Origin: Plotosus lineatus
Taxonomy: Eukaryota > Chordata > Actinopteri > Siluriformes > Plotosidae
DNA length: 64,000 bases
NCBI GenBank assembly: GCA_024760905.1
Contig: CM045735.1
Coordinates: forward strand, 31,849,749 to 31,913,748
Direction of reading: 5' to 3'
Every line of letters begins with the position of its first letter. Position 1 is the stretch's first letter. The notes under the pieces were generated by a model. The model was given only the letters and a program-made list of their open reading frames with translations. It was not told where the DNA came from and searched no databases. The position numbers and the translations under genes are program-made. Below are positions 10,855 through 22,142 of the stretch, piece after piece.

Positions 10855-11092
10855 ATCCAAGGTGAGCACACACACTCGCAGCAGTGGGCTGTCACACACA
10901 TTGCGGACGTCCGAAGAGCAGTTTGGGTTAGGTGCCTTGCTCAAGGGCACTTCAGCCATTTATGTGGAAGAAGGGAAGGCACAATTCACTCCCCCAAATG
11001 CCACACATTTTTCTTGCTGGTTTGGGAATCAAACCAGCAACCTTTCAGTCCCAAAGTCACTTCTGTAACCATTAGGCTACTTCTGCCCCTTA
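10855..11092 (-). repeat. SINE family S3
   Basis: ggtgccttgctcaagggcac...ttgctggtttgggaatcaaaccagcaacctttc...gtaaccattaggctacttctgcccc is the inverted form of a second tRNA-headed fish SINE. The sense copy is at about 61635-61935. Confidence 0.7.
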
Positions 11093-11170
11093 ATATGAAA
11101 TTATAGAGTACAGTGTACGTATGTATTTAGATGATCGGCAATAATATAACAAAACTGTCTTTATCTAAAC

Positions 11171-11445
11171 TATAGTACCTCACCTTATGAAATTAATCCG
11201 TTTCAGAGCCTTTTTCTTAACCTGGAATTTTCGTAAATTGAACCGCATTTTACATGTAAAATGTGTGATTCGTTCCAAGGCCCCCAATACTACACCCTAA
11301 ACCCTTTAAAAATTACAAAAGCATACCTTTTAAGACTTCCTTCTGCTTCAATGTCGTACCGATGGTCGACGGGTTTGGCCATATTCCTTTGTGATATCAC
11401 TCGAGCCCGTTTCTTCTTCTCACTCACACTGGAATTCACATGCGC

Positions 11446-11497
<52 letters not shown>

Positions 11498-11920
11498 ACG
11501 TGCGTGTGTTGACCATGACTTTTAGCGGAGTTATAATCTTACAAATGTTTATGTAAGCTTAAAAGCCTGAGTCAAGAAATAAAGCATGAAACAACAGTAA
11601 CTCCGTCCTTTACAGGAAAATCATTAGGAAGATGCAGCTCCATAATAGCCAATAAGAAGAAGCTGCGTCATCCCTCCTAGCCAATGGGAGGCCAGCGGGG
11701 CGGGATGTTTGAATGTCATTGATGGAAGTGCAGATCGTGCATTGTTTGAATGTTTGAATGGTGCACTTTAATGCTATATTAATAAATAAAATTTGAATTT
11801 TTAAGATGGCGCTTTTGTAACGTCAACTTGTGTATCCAGAGACAAAAATTTTAGGAAAATGCGTTTTGTAACCTGCATTTTTCGTTTGGTCAGACTTTAG
11901 TAAAGTGAGGTACCACTATA
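11171..11920 (-). mobile_element. TIR element (Tc1/mariner-like MITE), with (GT)n
   Basis: Ends tatagtacctcacctta and taaagtgaggtaccactata are inverted repeats with TA at the borders. The interior holds agcctttttcttaacctgga and ttacatgtaaaatgtgtgat, also present in the opposite orientation in the element at 62006-62757. A (GT)n tract at 11448-11500 sits in the same internal place as the (GT)n of that element. No transposase frame. Confidence 0.75.
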
Positions 11921-11922
11921 TT

Positions 11923-11925
<3 letters not shown>

Positions 11926-11967
<42 letters not shown>
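11926..11967. repeat. (TC)n microsatellite
   Basis: About 42 bp CT/TC repeat immediately outside the TIR element. Confidence 0.95.
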
Positions 11968-11969
<2 letters not shown>

Positions 11970-12685
11970 CTCCCTTTCCTCTCTTCCGCCACAATCTCTC
12001 CTTGTGAGTGTATGTATGCAATATCTGACTAATTATTGCATATGAGCAGTGTTAATTATGATAATGAATGCAAATATGCAAATCTATGATATAATTACTA
12101 CACAAACATGCAGGCAGAGCAATTGAGTCTCAAGAGTCCTGCATACCATCTGCTACTTTTACACTTTCCAAGTTCCTTTTATTTTATTTCACTCCTATTC
12201 TCTCACTTCCCCCGATTCTCTTTTACACTTTTGTTCCTACTACTTTTACTTCTTCAATAGTTTGTCTCCTCAAAAACCTTTTTGCTTTTATCCTGACACA
12301 TTCCATTCTGAATGAAGTGTCTATCATCCACAATCCTGCTGCTTTAGCTGAACAATATTTTTATTGAATGGATACAGTTTGATTGACAGGTGGCTCGTTG
12401 GACGTGTTAAGGTGTCCAGCTCAGCTTGGTGGATTTAGAGTACAAAGTCTTGACACATCAAAAAGATTTACAGGCTTTAAATAATGAAAATAAATAAATA
12501 AATAAATAAACAAACAAAATTAAATCCACTGAAACGGATCCAGAGGGTGGCATGGTGGGTTTTGATCCTGAACTCGGGCTTATGTGAGCTATGTGTTTCA
12601 CTTGTGTCTTTGTGAGGGTCTCCTCCTACCATATAAAACTTGCATTTCAGAAAAATGACCATCAAGCATTTGCACATAGGTGCTA
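11968..12685. other. unc5d intron, no gene seen
   Basis: Pyrimidine-rich stretch near 12180-12260 and (AAAT)n at about 12485-12515; nothing else identified. Confidence 0.5.
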
Positions 12686-12689
12686 GTGA

Positions 12690-12778
12690 GTCCCTTCATC
12701 CATCCATCTGAACATTTTCTTCTGCTTGTCCGAGGTTGTGTCACAGAGGCAACAGGTCTGGGAGGGAAAGCCAGGTAT
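12690..12778 (-). mobile_element. LINE-L 3' fragment
   Basis: tctgaacattttcttctgcttgtccgaggttgtgtcacagaggcaacaggtctggg is the inverted 3' end of the LINE called LINE-L here, recognised by its ELEEVAGER-type C-terminus in other copies. Confidence 0.45.
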
Positions 12779-13204
12779 CTGTTATGGTCTCTGTTCTGGG
12801 GGACTTTGACTTTGGCAGCTCTGTTTCTAACTCTGTTTTCTCCCCAGCATTGCCGGCTCCGGCTGAGGGGTGTGGCTGACCTACTCAGGCTGATTGCAGC
12901 AATGCACACCTGATTCCTCGCCCCAATTTACTCCCTATTAGGACAGGCTGCACGTTCACCTCTGTATCAGAAGCTTGTCCTGCATCACGCAGTCGATACC
13001 CTGCGTGTCTCTCTGGCCCCTGGTTACAGCCAGTTTTCCGTGTCACAGTCACAGACAGTCACCAGTGTTTATTGTTTGTTATTTTCTCTCCGTCATTACC
13101 AGTGTTTGTGTTGTCTCCTGTCTTCAGTGTTGCCCTTGAGTAAATAAATTCTTCCTGTTACGCTATACACTGTCTCCTGCCTTTCTGGGTCCGGCTGAAA
13201 GTTC
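12779..13204 (+). mobile_element. Possible solo LTR of a fish LTR retrotransposon
   Basis: Begins near tgttatggtctctgttctgg, contains an AATAAA-type signal in gagtaaataaattcttcctg, and ends in a pyrimidine-rich tcctgcctttctgggtccgg. This resembles gypsy-type LTRs of fish that lack internal genes. The exact ends and target duplication could not be fixed. Confidence 0.35.
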
Positions 13205-13640
13205 GCTCCTTAAGAGCATCCATCTCTCAGAGACAACTCTCTAGCTCTGTGGTCCCCAGCCCTGTTTCTGGAGCTCCACCTTCCTGCAGGTTTTTTCTCC
13301 AATCTTAGTCATGCACACAAGAGTACCTGATTATCGATAATCTATAATATTGAAGTTCTTGAACAGGACAGAGAGGTGTGTTAGATTTTGTTTGGAGAAC
13401 AACCTGCAGAAAGGTAGATCTCCAGGAACAGGGTTAGAAACCCCTGCTCTAGCTCATCCTGGGGACTCCAAAGACATTCCCAGCCAGACATGATATAATC
13501 CCTCTCGAAAGCATCTTCCAAGTTGGACATGCCCAGAAAACATTACTAAAGGAGGCAATCCAGAGACATTCTAATCACATACCCTAACCCCCTAAACTGA
13601 ATCCTTTTGGCTCAGAGGAACAGCAGATTCCTACACCCCC
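13205..13640 (-). mobile_element. LINE-L fragment split by a hAT MITE
   Basis: Sequence on both sides of the MITE at 13247-13446 belongs together: ...actctctagct and ctctagctcatcctggggac..., continuing attcccagccagacatgata, aagttggacatgcccagaaa and ggctcagaggaacagcag. Read on the minus strand this is the C-terminal part of LINE-L. Degenerate, no open frame. Confidence 0.65.
13247..13446. mobile_element. 200-bp hAT MITE
   Basis: Palindromic ends: left gtggtccccagccctgtttc and tcctgcaggttttttctcc, right ggagaacaacctgcagaaag and aacagggttagaaacccctg. It is flanked by a perfect 8-bp direct repeat CTCTAGCT (13239-13246 and 13447-13454), the hallmark target duplication of hAT elements. It is inserted in LINE-L. 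Partial relatives are at about 24285-24330 and 41948-41990. Confidence 0.9.
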
Positions 13641-13899
13641 AACCTCAGTCCCAACCCACCCCATCTCTGGCCAAGATACCTTCCAAAGGAAACTAACTTT
13701 GGCCATTTGTATCCTCAATATCATTCTTTCAGTCACGACCCAAATCTCAGTTCGAGTTCGCTTGTTCGTAACTGAAAAAAACCAATTGGTTGAAACAAAC
13801 AGTATATTGGCGAAATACAACTAGTATGGATGAAATACGTCCAGCCAACCTCCACTCACATCAAAACTTGGCATTATTATTCATCTTCATTCGCTTGAT

Positions 13900-14210
13900 T
13901 CAGGGGTCATGTCACAGGAGTGTCAACCTAAGCAATGAGGTCCATAAGTCCCTCTTTCCAGCCACTTCCTCCAGCTCTTTAGGAGGGACACCAAGGCATT
14001 CCCAGACCAGTCAGGAGACATAGTCCCTCCAGCATGTTTAGGGTAGAACCCCAGGTCTCTTCTTGGTTGGACATGCTCAAAACACAACATTAGAGAGGCG
14101 TTCGGAAGGCATTCCAATCAGATCCCTGAGCCACCTCTACTCTCTCCTCTCAACACAGAGGAGCAGCAGTTCTACTCCAAGATTGTCCCGCATGACCGAG
14201 CTTATCATAA
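13900..14210 (-). mobile_element. LINE-L fragment, second copy
   Basis: On the minus strand the C-terminal coding part is readable with frame breaks: SWRKWLERGTYGPHCLG-type end, preceded by GGTMSPDWSGNALVSLLKS. It matches the copies at 34235 and 60600. Confidence 0.65.
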
Positions 14211-14246
14211 TTATTTTTATTGTTCCTGATTACCATGGCTGTAAAT

Positions 14247-14248
14247 GA

Positions 14249-14280
<32 letters not shown>
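14247..14280. repeat. (TG)n microsatellite
   Basis: About 32 bp TG repeat directly after tgtaaatgaatg. Confidence 0.95.
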
Positions 14281-14691
<411 letters not shown>

Positions 14692-14935
14692 TTCTTGAAC
14701 GTCTTGCTTTGTGGGTACACCATTGATTTTTATGCATTTGATGACCCTTTACTTGAATCTTGATCAATACAAATAAATGCGCAACCCCAACATCACCCCA
14801 ACCTTAACCTTAAACTCAATCTTATCTTAACTCTAAAACCAAGTCTTAACCTTCAAACAACACTTTGTAGAAGTAATATCCTCAATCTGTTGGTTAAAGA
14901 AATGTGCTCCAGTCCTCAATATGTAGCAAATACAA

Positions 14936-15007
<72 letters not shown>
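14936..15007. repeat. (CA)n microsatellite
   Basis: About 70 bp; transcript sense is (UG)n, downstream of the 85-nt ZU5 exon. Confidence 0.97.
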
Positions 15008-15009
<2 letters not shown>

Positions 15010-15130
15010 GGTACCTACCTGTCAGACTTGATTGCTCTAGATCCCTGAATGAGTTTAGCCCCAAAACACACACTCTAATAGACAGATGCCAGCATAATGA
15101 GATTTGAACAATAAAACAGCAGTTAAATCA

Positions 15131-15149
15131 TGTGTGTGTGTGTGTGTGT

Positions 15150-15189
<40 letters not shown>
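15131..15189. repeat. (TG)n microsatellite after the 85-nt exon
   Basis: About 59 bp with one interruption. On the unc5d transcript it is (CA)n beginning about 16 nt after the donor at 15205, and is complementary to the (UG)n tracts at 15317-15389 and 15475-15543. Confidence 0.97.
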
Positions 15190-15193
<4 letters not shown>

Positions 15194-15204
15194 TCTGTTC
15201 ATAC

Positions 15205-15289
15205 CAGGTGACTTCCTGATTGATGCTCATGTATATTTCCCAGCTTGTGTCCTCTAGAATTGCCCCGGGAGGAATCAGCAAACTCACAC
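15205..15289 (-). CDS. unc5d: unc5d exon: ZU5 domain, first part
   Basis: An 85-nt exon, phase 1 in and phase 2 out, acceptor ttttgcag, donor ACCTG|gtatga. It reads GVSLLIPPGAILEDTSWEIY and then MSINQEVT, the first strands of ZU5; EDTSWEIYMSINQ is close to UNC5D. An alternative donor inside CAGGAA|gtcacc was rejected because the next exon needs phase 2. The (TG)n intron lies immediately upstream in the transcript and a (CA)n run starts about 16 nt after the donor. Skipping this exon would break the frame and remove the rest of ZU5, UPA and the death domain. Confidence 0.94.
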
Positions 15290-15314
15290 CTGCAAAACCA
15301 TGCACACTCTCACC

Positions 15315-15316
<2 letters not shown>

Positions 15317-15389
<73 letters not shown>
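15317..15389. repeat. (CA)n microsatellite in the 273-nt intron
   Basis: About 73 bp with one gaca interruption; (UG)n on the transcript, about 28 nt upstream of the 85-nt exon acceptor. Confidence 0.97.
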
Positions 15390-15391
<2 letters not shown>

Positions 15392-15437
15392 AACATTTTT
15401 GTGAACATATTACACATGAATAGACATGAGATGTGCA

Positions 15438-15473
15438 CAGGTGCATATGTGCATTTCTGTAATCATACAGAGA

Positions 15474-15477
<4 letters not shown>
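15438..15477 (+). repeat. 40-bp block shared with the element at 62 kb
   Basis: caggtgcatatgtgcatttc...atcatacagagacaaa recurs base for base on the opposite strand at about 62423-62462, inside a TIR element. Both are bordered by CA/TG repeats. Confidence 0.85.

Positions 15478-15543
<66 letters not shown>
15475..15543. repeat. (CA)n microsatellite beside exon donor
   Basis: About 68 bp; (UG)n on the transcript, starting about 20 nt after the donor of the exon at 15563-15889. Confidence 0.97.
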
Positions 15544-15545
<2 letters not shown>

Positions 15546-15562
15546 CATAAATACACACAAAC

Positions 15563-15889
15563 CTGTATGTGGCAGAACCAGTTGACCTCCATTATGTCCA
15601 AAGTGTCCACTGGTCTTAAGTATCGGCATGCTGCATGGCAGAGCCACCAGAAACTCTCCCTTCCTGCTTCGACCTTCAATCATTCCATCATGGTTAAATG
15701 TAAGGTGTGGAATTTTTGAGCGAGAGTTTGTTCCTTCTGTCACACCTAGTGGCATCATGAAGGAGCTGTGAACTTTGACCTTGACATCAGGTAGTGATTG
15801 GAAAATGAGCTCCTTTTCCGCTGAGTCGGGGAAGCACAATGGGCTTGAATATGACACGGTGTGACCTGGATTCATCAAGAGCGAGTTAC
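15563..15889 (-). CDS. unc5d: unc5d exon: cytoplasmic linker up to ZU5
   Basis: A 327-nt exon, phase 1-1, acceptor cccctcttcag, donor ACAG|gtttgt. It encodes 109 residues of the variable linker between the membrane and ZU5: GNSLLMNPGHTVSYSSPLC, then EKELIFQSLPDVKVKVHSSF, then a low-conservation serine and basic stretch, then FGHNGGQLVLPHTG, where ZU5 begins. Family members have a somewhat longer middle section, so this copy is slightly short. Its donor opens a 273-nt intron made mostly of TG repeats. A LINE fragment starts about 100 bp upstream of its acceptor. Confidence 0.93.
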
Positions 15890-15984
15890 CTGAAGAGGGG
15901 CAGTATCAAGAAAAATCTGAGGAAATTATCGTGGTACAGGCATATATTCCATATTACTGTACTAATACATTATTGCACATTTTT

Positions 15985-16925
15985 GATATCAAGGTGAGCC
16001 CTTTGTTATCCTATGGCTCCGAGATCTGGGGTTTCCATCCAGCTCCCAATGTTGTACGGGTAGTAGATAACTATTATAAACAGGTTCTTCATTTGGGTAG
16101 ATCATCACCATGTATCCCTGCTAGCGGTGAATTGGGTCGCTCTCAATTAGAATCAATTTTTAGGTGAAAATTATTAAATTTTGGGTTAGAATTTTACACC
16201 AAGATATTAATAATATTTTGTGTAAAGCGTAGTTTCCAATACTCGCTTGCAGAAAAGGGTAAACATTGTTGGGCTCTTAATGTTAAAAATCTGCTTTTTA
16301 GTTATGGATTTGGATACGTTTGGTTGAATCAGGATGCTGGTTGTGTAAAATCTTTCATTTTGGAATTTAAACAAAGGTGTATCCTTATAGACAATCAAAA
16401 TTGGTTTGAGAGCATTAATAATGTAGAAAAATTGGATTTATTAAGAAGTGTGAAGAAAGAAGTGAAATTTGAGGAATATTTGTCAGTTATACGAGAACCA
16501 TTCTATAGAAAAGCTCTATGTCGTTTTCGCGGCTCTAATCATAGCCTGCTTATTGAAGAAGGAAGAAAGATGAAACTGCTGCGTCACGAAAGGTTATGTC
16601 CTTTTTGTATAATACCTAATGTGGAATCTGAATATCATTTTTGCTTGATTTGTCCATTTTATAATAGTTTGAGAGGCGATATACTACCAAGTTATTTTGT
16701 TAAAGACCCAAATGAAGATAAATTTGATCAATTGATGTCAACTACAAATGTTAACCATATTAATGCCTCAGCTAATATGTATTCCTTGGTTTGAAACAGA
16801 GATGTAATTTTTGTTAAATATAAAGGACTGAACATTGTATATTTTATGACACTTCAACTGTATTCTTTCACTTGTGCATCTGCAAAATGGGCCTGTGGCC
16901 CCTTTACGTAAATACAATCATTCAT
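15985..16925 (+). mobile_element. LINE fragment, 3' end with CCHC knuckle and (ATTC)n tail
   Basis: Two open pieces read SPLLSYGSEIWGFHPAPNVV with ASGELGRSQLESIF, and later PFYRKALCRFRGSNHSLLIE, RHERLCPFCIIPNVESEYHF and CLICPFYNSLRGDI. GSEIWG after the reverse transcriptase and a C-x2-C-x8-H-x3-C knuckle near the end are typical LINE C-termini. The 3' untranslated part has gggcctgtggcccctttacg and ends in (CATT)n at about 16916-16945. 5' truncated, with a frame break near 16170-16320. Clade not assigned. Confidence 0.75.
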
Positions 16926-16945
16926 TCATTCATTCATTCATTCAA

Positions 16946-17240
16946 TACTGCTACAAGAACAGGAGCAAATCTAATAGATAAAGCAGCATTTCAGTGGGAG
17001 CAACACTACAAATAAAAGAGAAATTAAATCTAAGAGCTCGATCCTGAGGCTGAGTAAAATTTCTGTTCCTGTCTATTTCAACATGCCTAATAAAACTGCA
17101 ATCCACCTGTTCGTCATCTCCTGTAGCACAGCAAAAATCTTCTCTTTAAAGATGTTAATGTTTTTTCAAACATTAATGGTTCAAACAGTTTTACATCCTT
17201 TTCAGGAATACTTGATTCACAGCCTCAAACATTATACAGT
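16946..17240. other. unc5d intron, no feature recognised
   Basis: No repeat or exon similarity seen. Confidence 0.5.
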
Positions 17241-17244
17241 AATT

Positions 17245-17570
17245 TACTTTCATTTGCTGAACCGCTTTATCCCTTTTAGAGTTGCAGGGAGGCTGGTTCC
17301 CTTTCCCAGCTGACTCAGGGTGAAGGTGGTGTACACCTCGAACAACTTTGCCAGACCTTTTCAGGGTCAACATACACAAATCTCTTCACATTCCCACCCA
17401 CGCCCAGGGGCAATTGGGGATATCCAATTAACATATTATGCTTGTTTTTAGACTTAGAGGAAACTGGAGCACCCACAGGGAGAACAAGCAAGTTCTACAT
17501 AGAAATGCCCTTGCTGGGCAGTAATTTAAAACCAAAATATAGTGCTGACTTCTGCGCCACTGTGCAGCTC
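17245..17570 (-). repeat. SINE family S2, degenerate
   Basis: Inverted tail ttgctgaaccgctttatccc, cagctgactcagggtgaagg, and body ggggcaattggggatatcc...gaggaaactggagcacccac. Confidence 0.7.
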
Positions 17571-18780
17571 CCATACACTGATCTACAAATCATACCATCT
17601 TTCAGTTGCTATGTACAAGCAAAAATCTAAGGGGTCAAAGGCATGCATTCATTTTTTTGGGGGGATTTTCCCCCATTTTTTTCACTAATTTTTAGTTATA
17701 TCCTATTCCCACCCATCAAGTATTGCCTTCCCTATCACATGACCACCACTGGCCAGGGAGGGGTGAAAGTATGCACATGTCCCCTCCGTGACATGCAATG
17801 TTAGCCACCTGCCTCTTTTCGAACTGCGGCATGTGATCATGTGAATTTCATGGTGGTCTAACACATTCAGAGGGAAAGTATTATCCTCCCTCTTGAACGA
17901 TTGAGCTTACAGACACCTATGATTGGTTGGCAATTGTTGTGACTAACAGGGAAGTGCCGTCCCTCCCGTGAGGCATGCATTCATAAAGAGAGGACATATG
18001 CTGTTTCCACTGGGGTCCTGTAGCTGCTCGCATCAGATTTAAAATACCGCAGCTTGCCTGCAAAGCCAAAAATTAACCCACACCCTCCTACCTCATAATA
18101 CCCATCACTGCTCACACTGCACTGCACACTCTCTCTGAGTCACTAGGGTTCTTCAAACAATGAAATATAAAAATTGGTTAAAAATGAAACAGAACTCAGA
18201 ACAGGTGCCGGTGATCAGGGATATCACAAATATACAGAGGATGACAGGTAACATTCTCAAAAAAGTTGACTTGGTGGCACTTTCACTGACAATTCCCCCC
18301 TATAAGGCACAGTCCCTGAAATGCTTATCTTGGCCACAAGAGGGCTCAGACTTCTGATCAATGTGGCTTTCATGGCTCAGTGATCATTTCTTTGTAGCTG
18401 TGGGGTGGCCCAAACTCTGAGCTGGAGTATGCAAATGAAGCAAAGACCACAGTGGAGCCCAAGGGGGGACATAAAGCTCAAAGTGGACCCGAAGGGTGAA
18501 GCAACATCATCTATAAAAATCAAATAGTGGGGCAAAGTTCTTTGTGGGGAAGACAGGAGAGACTTTGATGATGAGGTTACAGAAGACCAAAAAGCTCTCT
18601 ATGGTGTCAGAAGGGGGTTAGAGTAGAGTAGGAAGCAAAGCTCTCTGTAAAGAACAAGTAGGCAGCAATATTGACAGTGAGGCCAGTGTGGAGATCGACT
18701 CTTTCCATGAAGCATGAGAGGGAGTGATATTGATTATGTAACAAGAGTGGAGCTATGTACATAGCCAAATAAGTGGGTGG
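17571..18780. other. unc5d intron, no gene seen
   Basis: About 1.2 kb of moderately GC sequence. I see no open frame of note, no SINE and no recognised transposon. It could be unique intron or an old unrecognised repeat. Confidence 0.5.
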
Positions 18781-18782
18781 AG

Positions 18783-18972
18783 CAAATTCAGAACAAAAAC
18801 ATAGAGTGACATTTCAGTGACGAAAGGAGGTAGAGAGCTGTCCAGTGCTGAGCAGGGAGGTCGAACCCTCTCCAGGAGAACAATTATGGAGAGCCAGTCA
18901 AGGAATTTGCTTCCTCTGACTTTCATTCAGTCATGCTCTTGCTGCCTTACTTCCTCAGATGGGATCGATCTG

Positions 18973-19054
<82 letters not shown>

Positions 19055-19225
19055 CATCCATCCATCCATGGTGCATCTATATGTCTCTCTGTCTATCTTC
19101 CTGTCTGTCTGCCATTCTTTGTCGTCTGTCTGTCTGTCTGTCTTGCAGTGAGAGCATGATCTGCAGGTGGAGAGAACTCAGGTAGACCCAGCAGTAATGT
19201 GTTGATGAGCTTCACCTGTGTGTAA
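18783..19225 (+). repeat. Local duplication, copy 1, with (TCTA)n
   Basis: Shares agcaaattcagaacaaa, gaaaggaggta, agccagtcaag, ttcagtcatgctcttgctgc and gtgagagcatgatctgcagg with 20495-20790 in the same order and strand. Its middle holds a (TCTA)n run at 18969-19052 followed by TCCA and TCTG units. Confidence 0.9.
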
Positions 19226-19635
19226 TTACTGGCAGCTAATAATGTATGCTCTCCTGTGTGGATCCAGACAGAGACAGGTTCGCAACCAGAGAAAAGAGAA
19301 AAAGCTGCAAGCAGTTGTGTATCTGTGAAAGGAAGATTCCATGAACATTTAAGTTATAGTATGTGGGTCCCAAGATATGTCACAATATATATGTAATTGG
19401 TACACAGAATTTTACAACTTAATTATCACAGATCATTTTGTAATAAAGGAATTTTCCTTTAATCTTCCTTCTGATGGTTTAAAATTAACTTTGGTTGGTA
19501 TATTCAATTCTACATCCTCTCAATAATGTTCCCCGGTGAAACATTCTGAGACAACTGCAACAATATCACAGAAATCATCCCCAAGCTAAAGCTTCTCAAC
19601 CAGACACTTCAGTGTTTTGCCAGAAATCTGAGCAC
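19226..19635. other. unc5d intron between duplication copies, no feature
   Basis: AT-rich sequence; nothing identified. Confidence 0.5.
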
Positions 19636-19638
19636 AGC

Positions 19639-19640
<2 letters not shown>

Positions 19641-19714
<74 letters not shown>

Positions 19715-19716
19715 TC

Positions 19717-19765
<49 letters not shown>

Positions 19766-19780
19766 AGGGAGTTTGAGAAA

Positions 19781-19856
<76 letters not shown>

Positions 19857-19862
19857 GCGAGA
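19641..19862. repeat. (CT)n-(TG)n-(GA)n compound microsatellite
   Basis: CT repeat about 19641-19709, TG repeat about 19722-19763, GA repeat about 19784-19862. The CT and GA arms are complementary around the TG centre. Confidence 0.95.
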
Positions 19863-20059
19863 AGGAAAGAAAGATTAATTATAACACATTTGCAAGAATT
19901 GGTTATCATATGAACATATGTGGTTCAAAATATTTTGGAGATATGCAGATCTCTTTTTGTTGTTAGTTTTGTTTTTTTTTTGTTTTTTTTATCATTCACC
20001 TCTTTGCTGTAATATCTTCTGTTCTTGGAGCACAAGTTGGGGTTATTTTAGGAGAATAT

Positions 20060-20186
20060 TTATTCATTCATTCATTTGCCGAAATGCTTAATTCTATTAT
20101 GTCTATGGACTCACTGGTGCCTATTTCAGACAAGTCAGGGAAAAGATGTGGTAGACTCTGAACAGCTCACTTGACCAGTGCTGGGC

Positions 20187-20187
<1 letters not shown>
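20060..20187 (-). repeat. SINE family S2, 3' part before (CA)n
   Basis: tttgccgaaatgcttaattc...agtcagggaaaagatgtggtag...aacagctcacttgaccagtgctgggcaa is an inverted S2 tail that runs directly into the CA repeat. Confidence 0.7.
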
Positions 20188-20494
<307 letters not shown>

Positions 20495-20790
20495 GAAGCA
20501 AATTCAGAACAAACAGATAGAATGGCATTTGAATGGCGAAAGGAGGTAAGGAGCTGTCCGATGCTTGGTGGGAGTTAGAACCCTCTCCACAAGAATAAAT
20601 AGGGGAGCCAGTCAAGAAATCGCCTCTTGTTCTCCATTCAGTCATGCTCTTGCTGCATGCCTTTCTCAGGTGGAGTCTGTCTGTCTGTCTGTCGGTCTAT
20701 GTATCTATGCTGCAGTGAGAGCATGATCTGCAGGTGGAGAGGAATCAGGTAGACCCAGCAGTAATGTGTTGAGTTTCACCTTTGTGCTCA
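20495..20790 (+). repeat. Local duplication, copy 2
   Basis: Direct copy of 18783-19225, about 1.7 kb away. The (TCTA)n region is reduced to four TCTG units and a few tcta/tatg, so the copies differ mainly in microsatellite length. Confidence 0.9.
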
Positions 20791-20864
20791 CTTTGTGCAG
20801 ATGCAGTAATTTCCAAAAATACAAATCTTATACAATCCTAAATAAGAAAAAAGATGAGAAGGTA

Positions 20865-21120
20865 TTTCATTCATTCATTCATTCATTTTCTAAGTCGCTT
20901 AATCCTAATTAGGGTCGAGGGAGGCTCTAGGGGTGCTTTGGAACAGCCAATTAGCCAGCTGTGCACGTTTTTGTATGGTGGGAAGAAGCCAGCGTCCCAG
21001 GAGGAAACCCACGCAAGCATGGGGAGACCATGCAAACTCCACACAGAAACGCTGAGGTCAGGAATCACACCCAGACTTTCTTGCTATGAGGAGGACATGC
21101 TAAGCACTGCTCCACTGTGA
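20865..21120 (-). repeat. SINE family S2, tail shortened
   Basis: Inverted (ATTC)n, tttctaagtcgcttaatcctaattaggg, then ggaacagccaattagccagc and ccagactttcttgctatgagg. Confidence 0.82.
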
Positions 21121-21804
21121 AGGAATGTTCAAATTCAAATTGAAAATAATCATTTCTAATTAATCTTTATTTATACTTAATAAAATTCACATTATTTGAT
21201 GTTTTACACTCATTTACAAAATTATTTTAATTTAATTATTCTTCCAACACATTAAAAAAACGAGCGATGGTAAATCATTTCTGTTCCTTATCACATCACA
21301 ACACTTAAAGGATGTTTAAGGATTGAAAACATCACTTGATGTTCCATTCATTCTGCAAACACGCTTTAAGGTGCACAGATTGCTGTTGTTGTTTCTTTTT
21401 AAAATTCACCACACATTCTGTAATAGGGACAGGTCAGGACTGCAGGCAGGTCATTTCAACGCCTGCACACTCAGCTTTCATAGCCATTCCTTTGTGATGT
21501 GTGCAGAATGTGTTTTTGTTGAAACATGCATGAGTGTCCCTATAAAACAACTTGTTCCAAAATATCAATGTACTTCACATAACCTCATACTATGAACGAC
21601 CCTCGCTTTTGGACTTGTTGTTTGTAACATTTTCGATGGTCTTTTTGTATTTTCAAAAAAAATGCCACACAAAATATTTATTTGTCTGTGCACAGTATGC
21701 TGTTCCATCCTGGATGCCTCAGAGCTGACAGTATTTCTGGACGCAGTCACTTCATGATAAATCTTCCTTTTGCACTATAAAGTTTTAAAACACATTTGCG
21801 GATA
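21121..21804. other. unc5d intron, no gene seen
   Basis: AT-rich; no repeat or exon recognised with confidence. Confidence 0.5.
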
Positions 21805-22036
21805 CAAGTAGCATAGTGACCATCACGACCACCTCACAGCAAAAAAAATAAGTTTTGAGTTCCAGGCTTTCTGTGTGGAGCTTACATTGGGGTTTCCTCC
21901 GGCTGCACTGGTTTTCTCCCAAATTCCAGAGACATCCACTGTAGACTGATCACCACTTCAAAACTGACCCAAAGTGTAAGTATAAATGAATGTGTGTGTG
22001 TGTTTGTGTGTGTGCGTGTGTGTTTGTGTGTGTGCA

Positions 22037-22067
<31 letters not shown>

Positions 22068-22085
22068 GTTTGTGTGTGTGTGTGT

Positions 22086-22142
<57 letters not shown>

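Noticed and set aside
12779..13204. Complete LTR retrotransposon
   Set aside because: No gag or pol sequence and no second LTR nearby; kept only as a possible solo LTR.
15195..15215. Alternative donor CAGGAA|gtcacc for the 85-nt exon
   Set aside because: It would end in phase 0, but the next exon at 6560 needs phase 2; ACCTG|gtatga fits.
15123..15878. A 251-codon minus-strand frame joining two unc5d exons through Cys-Val and Thr-His runs
   Set aside because: It reads through the 273-nt intron. Splice sites at 15563 and 15289 with matching phases, and the family sequence, show the repeat is intronic.
18969..19060. Regular 4-bp repeat as a possible array
   Set aside because: Simple TCTA microsatellite; no spacer-repeat structure, so not CRISPR.
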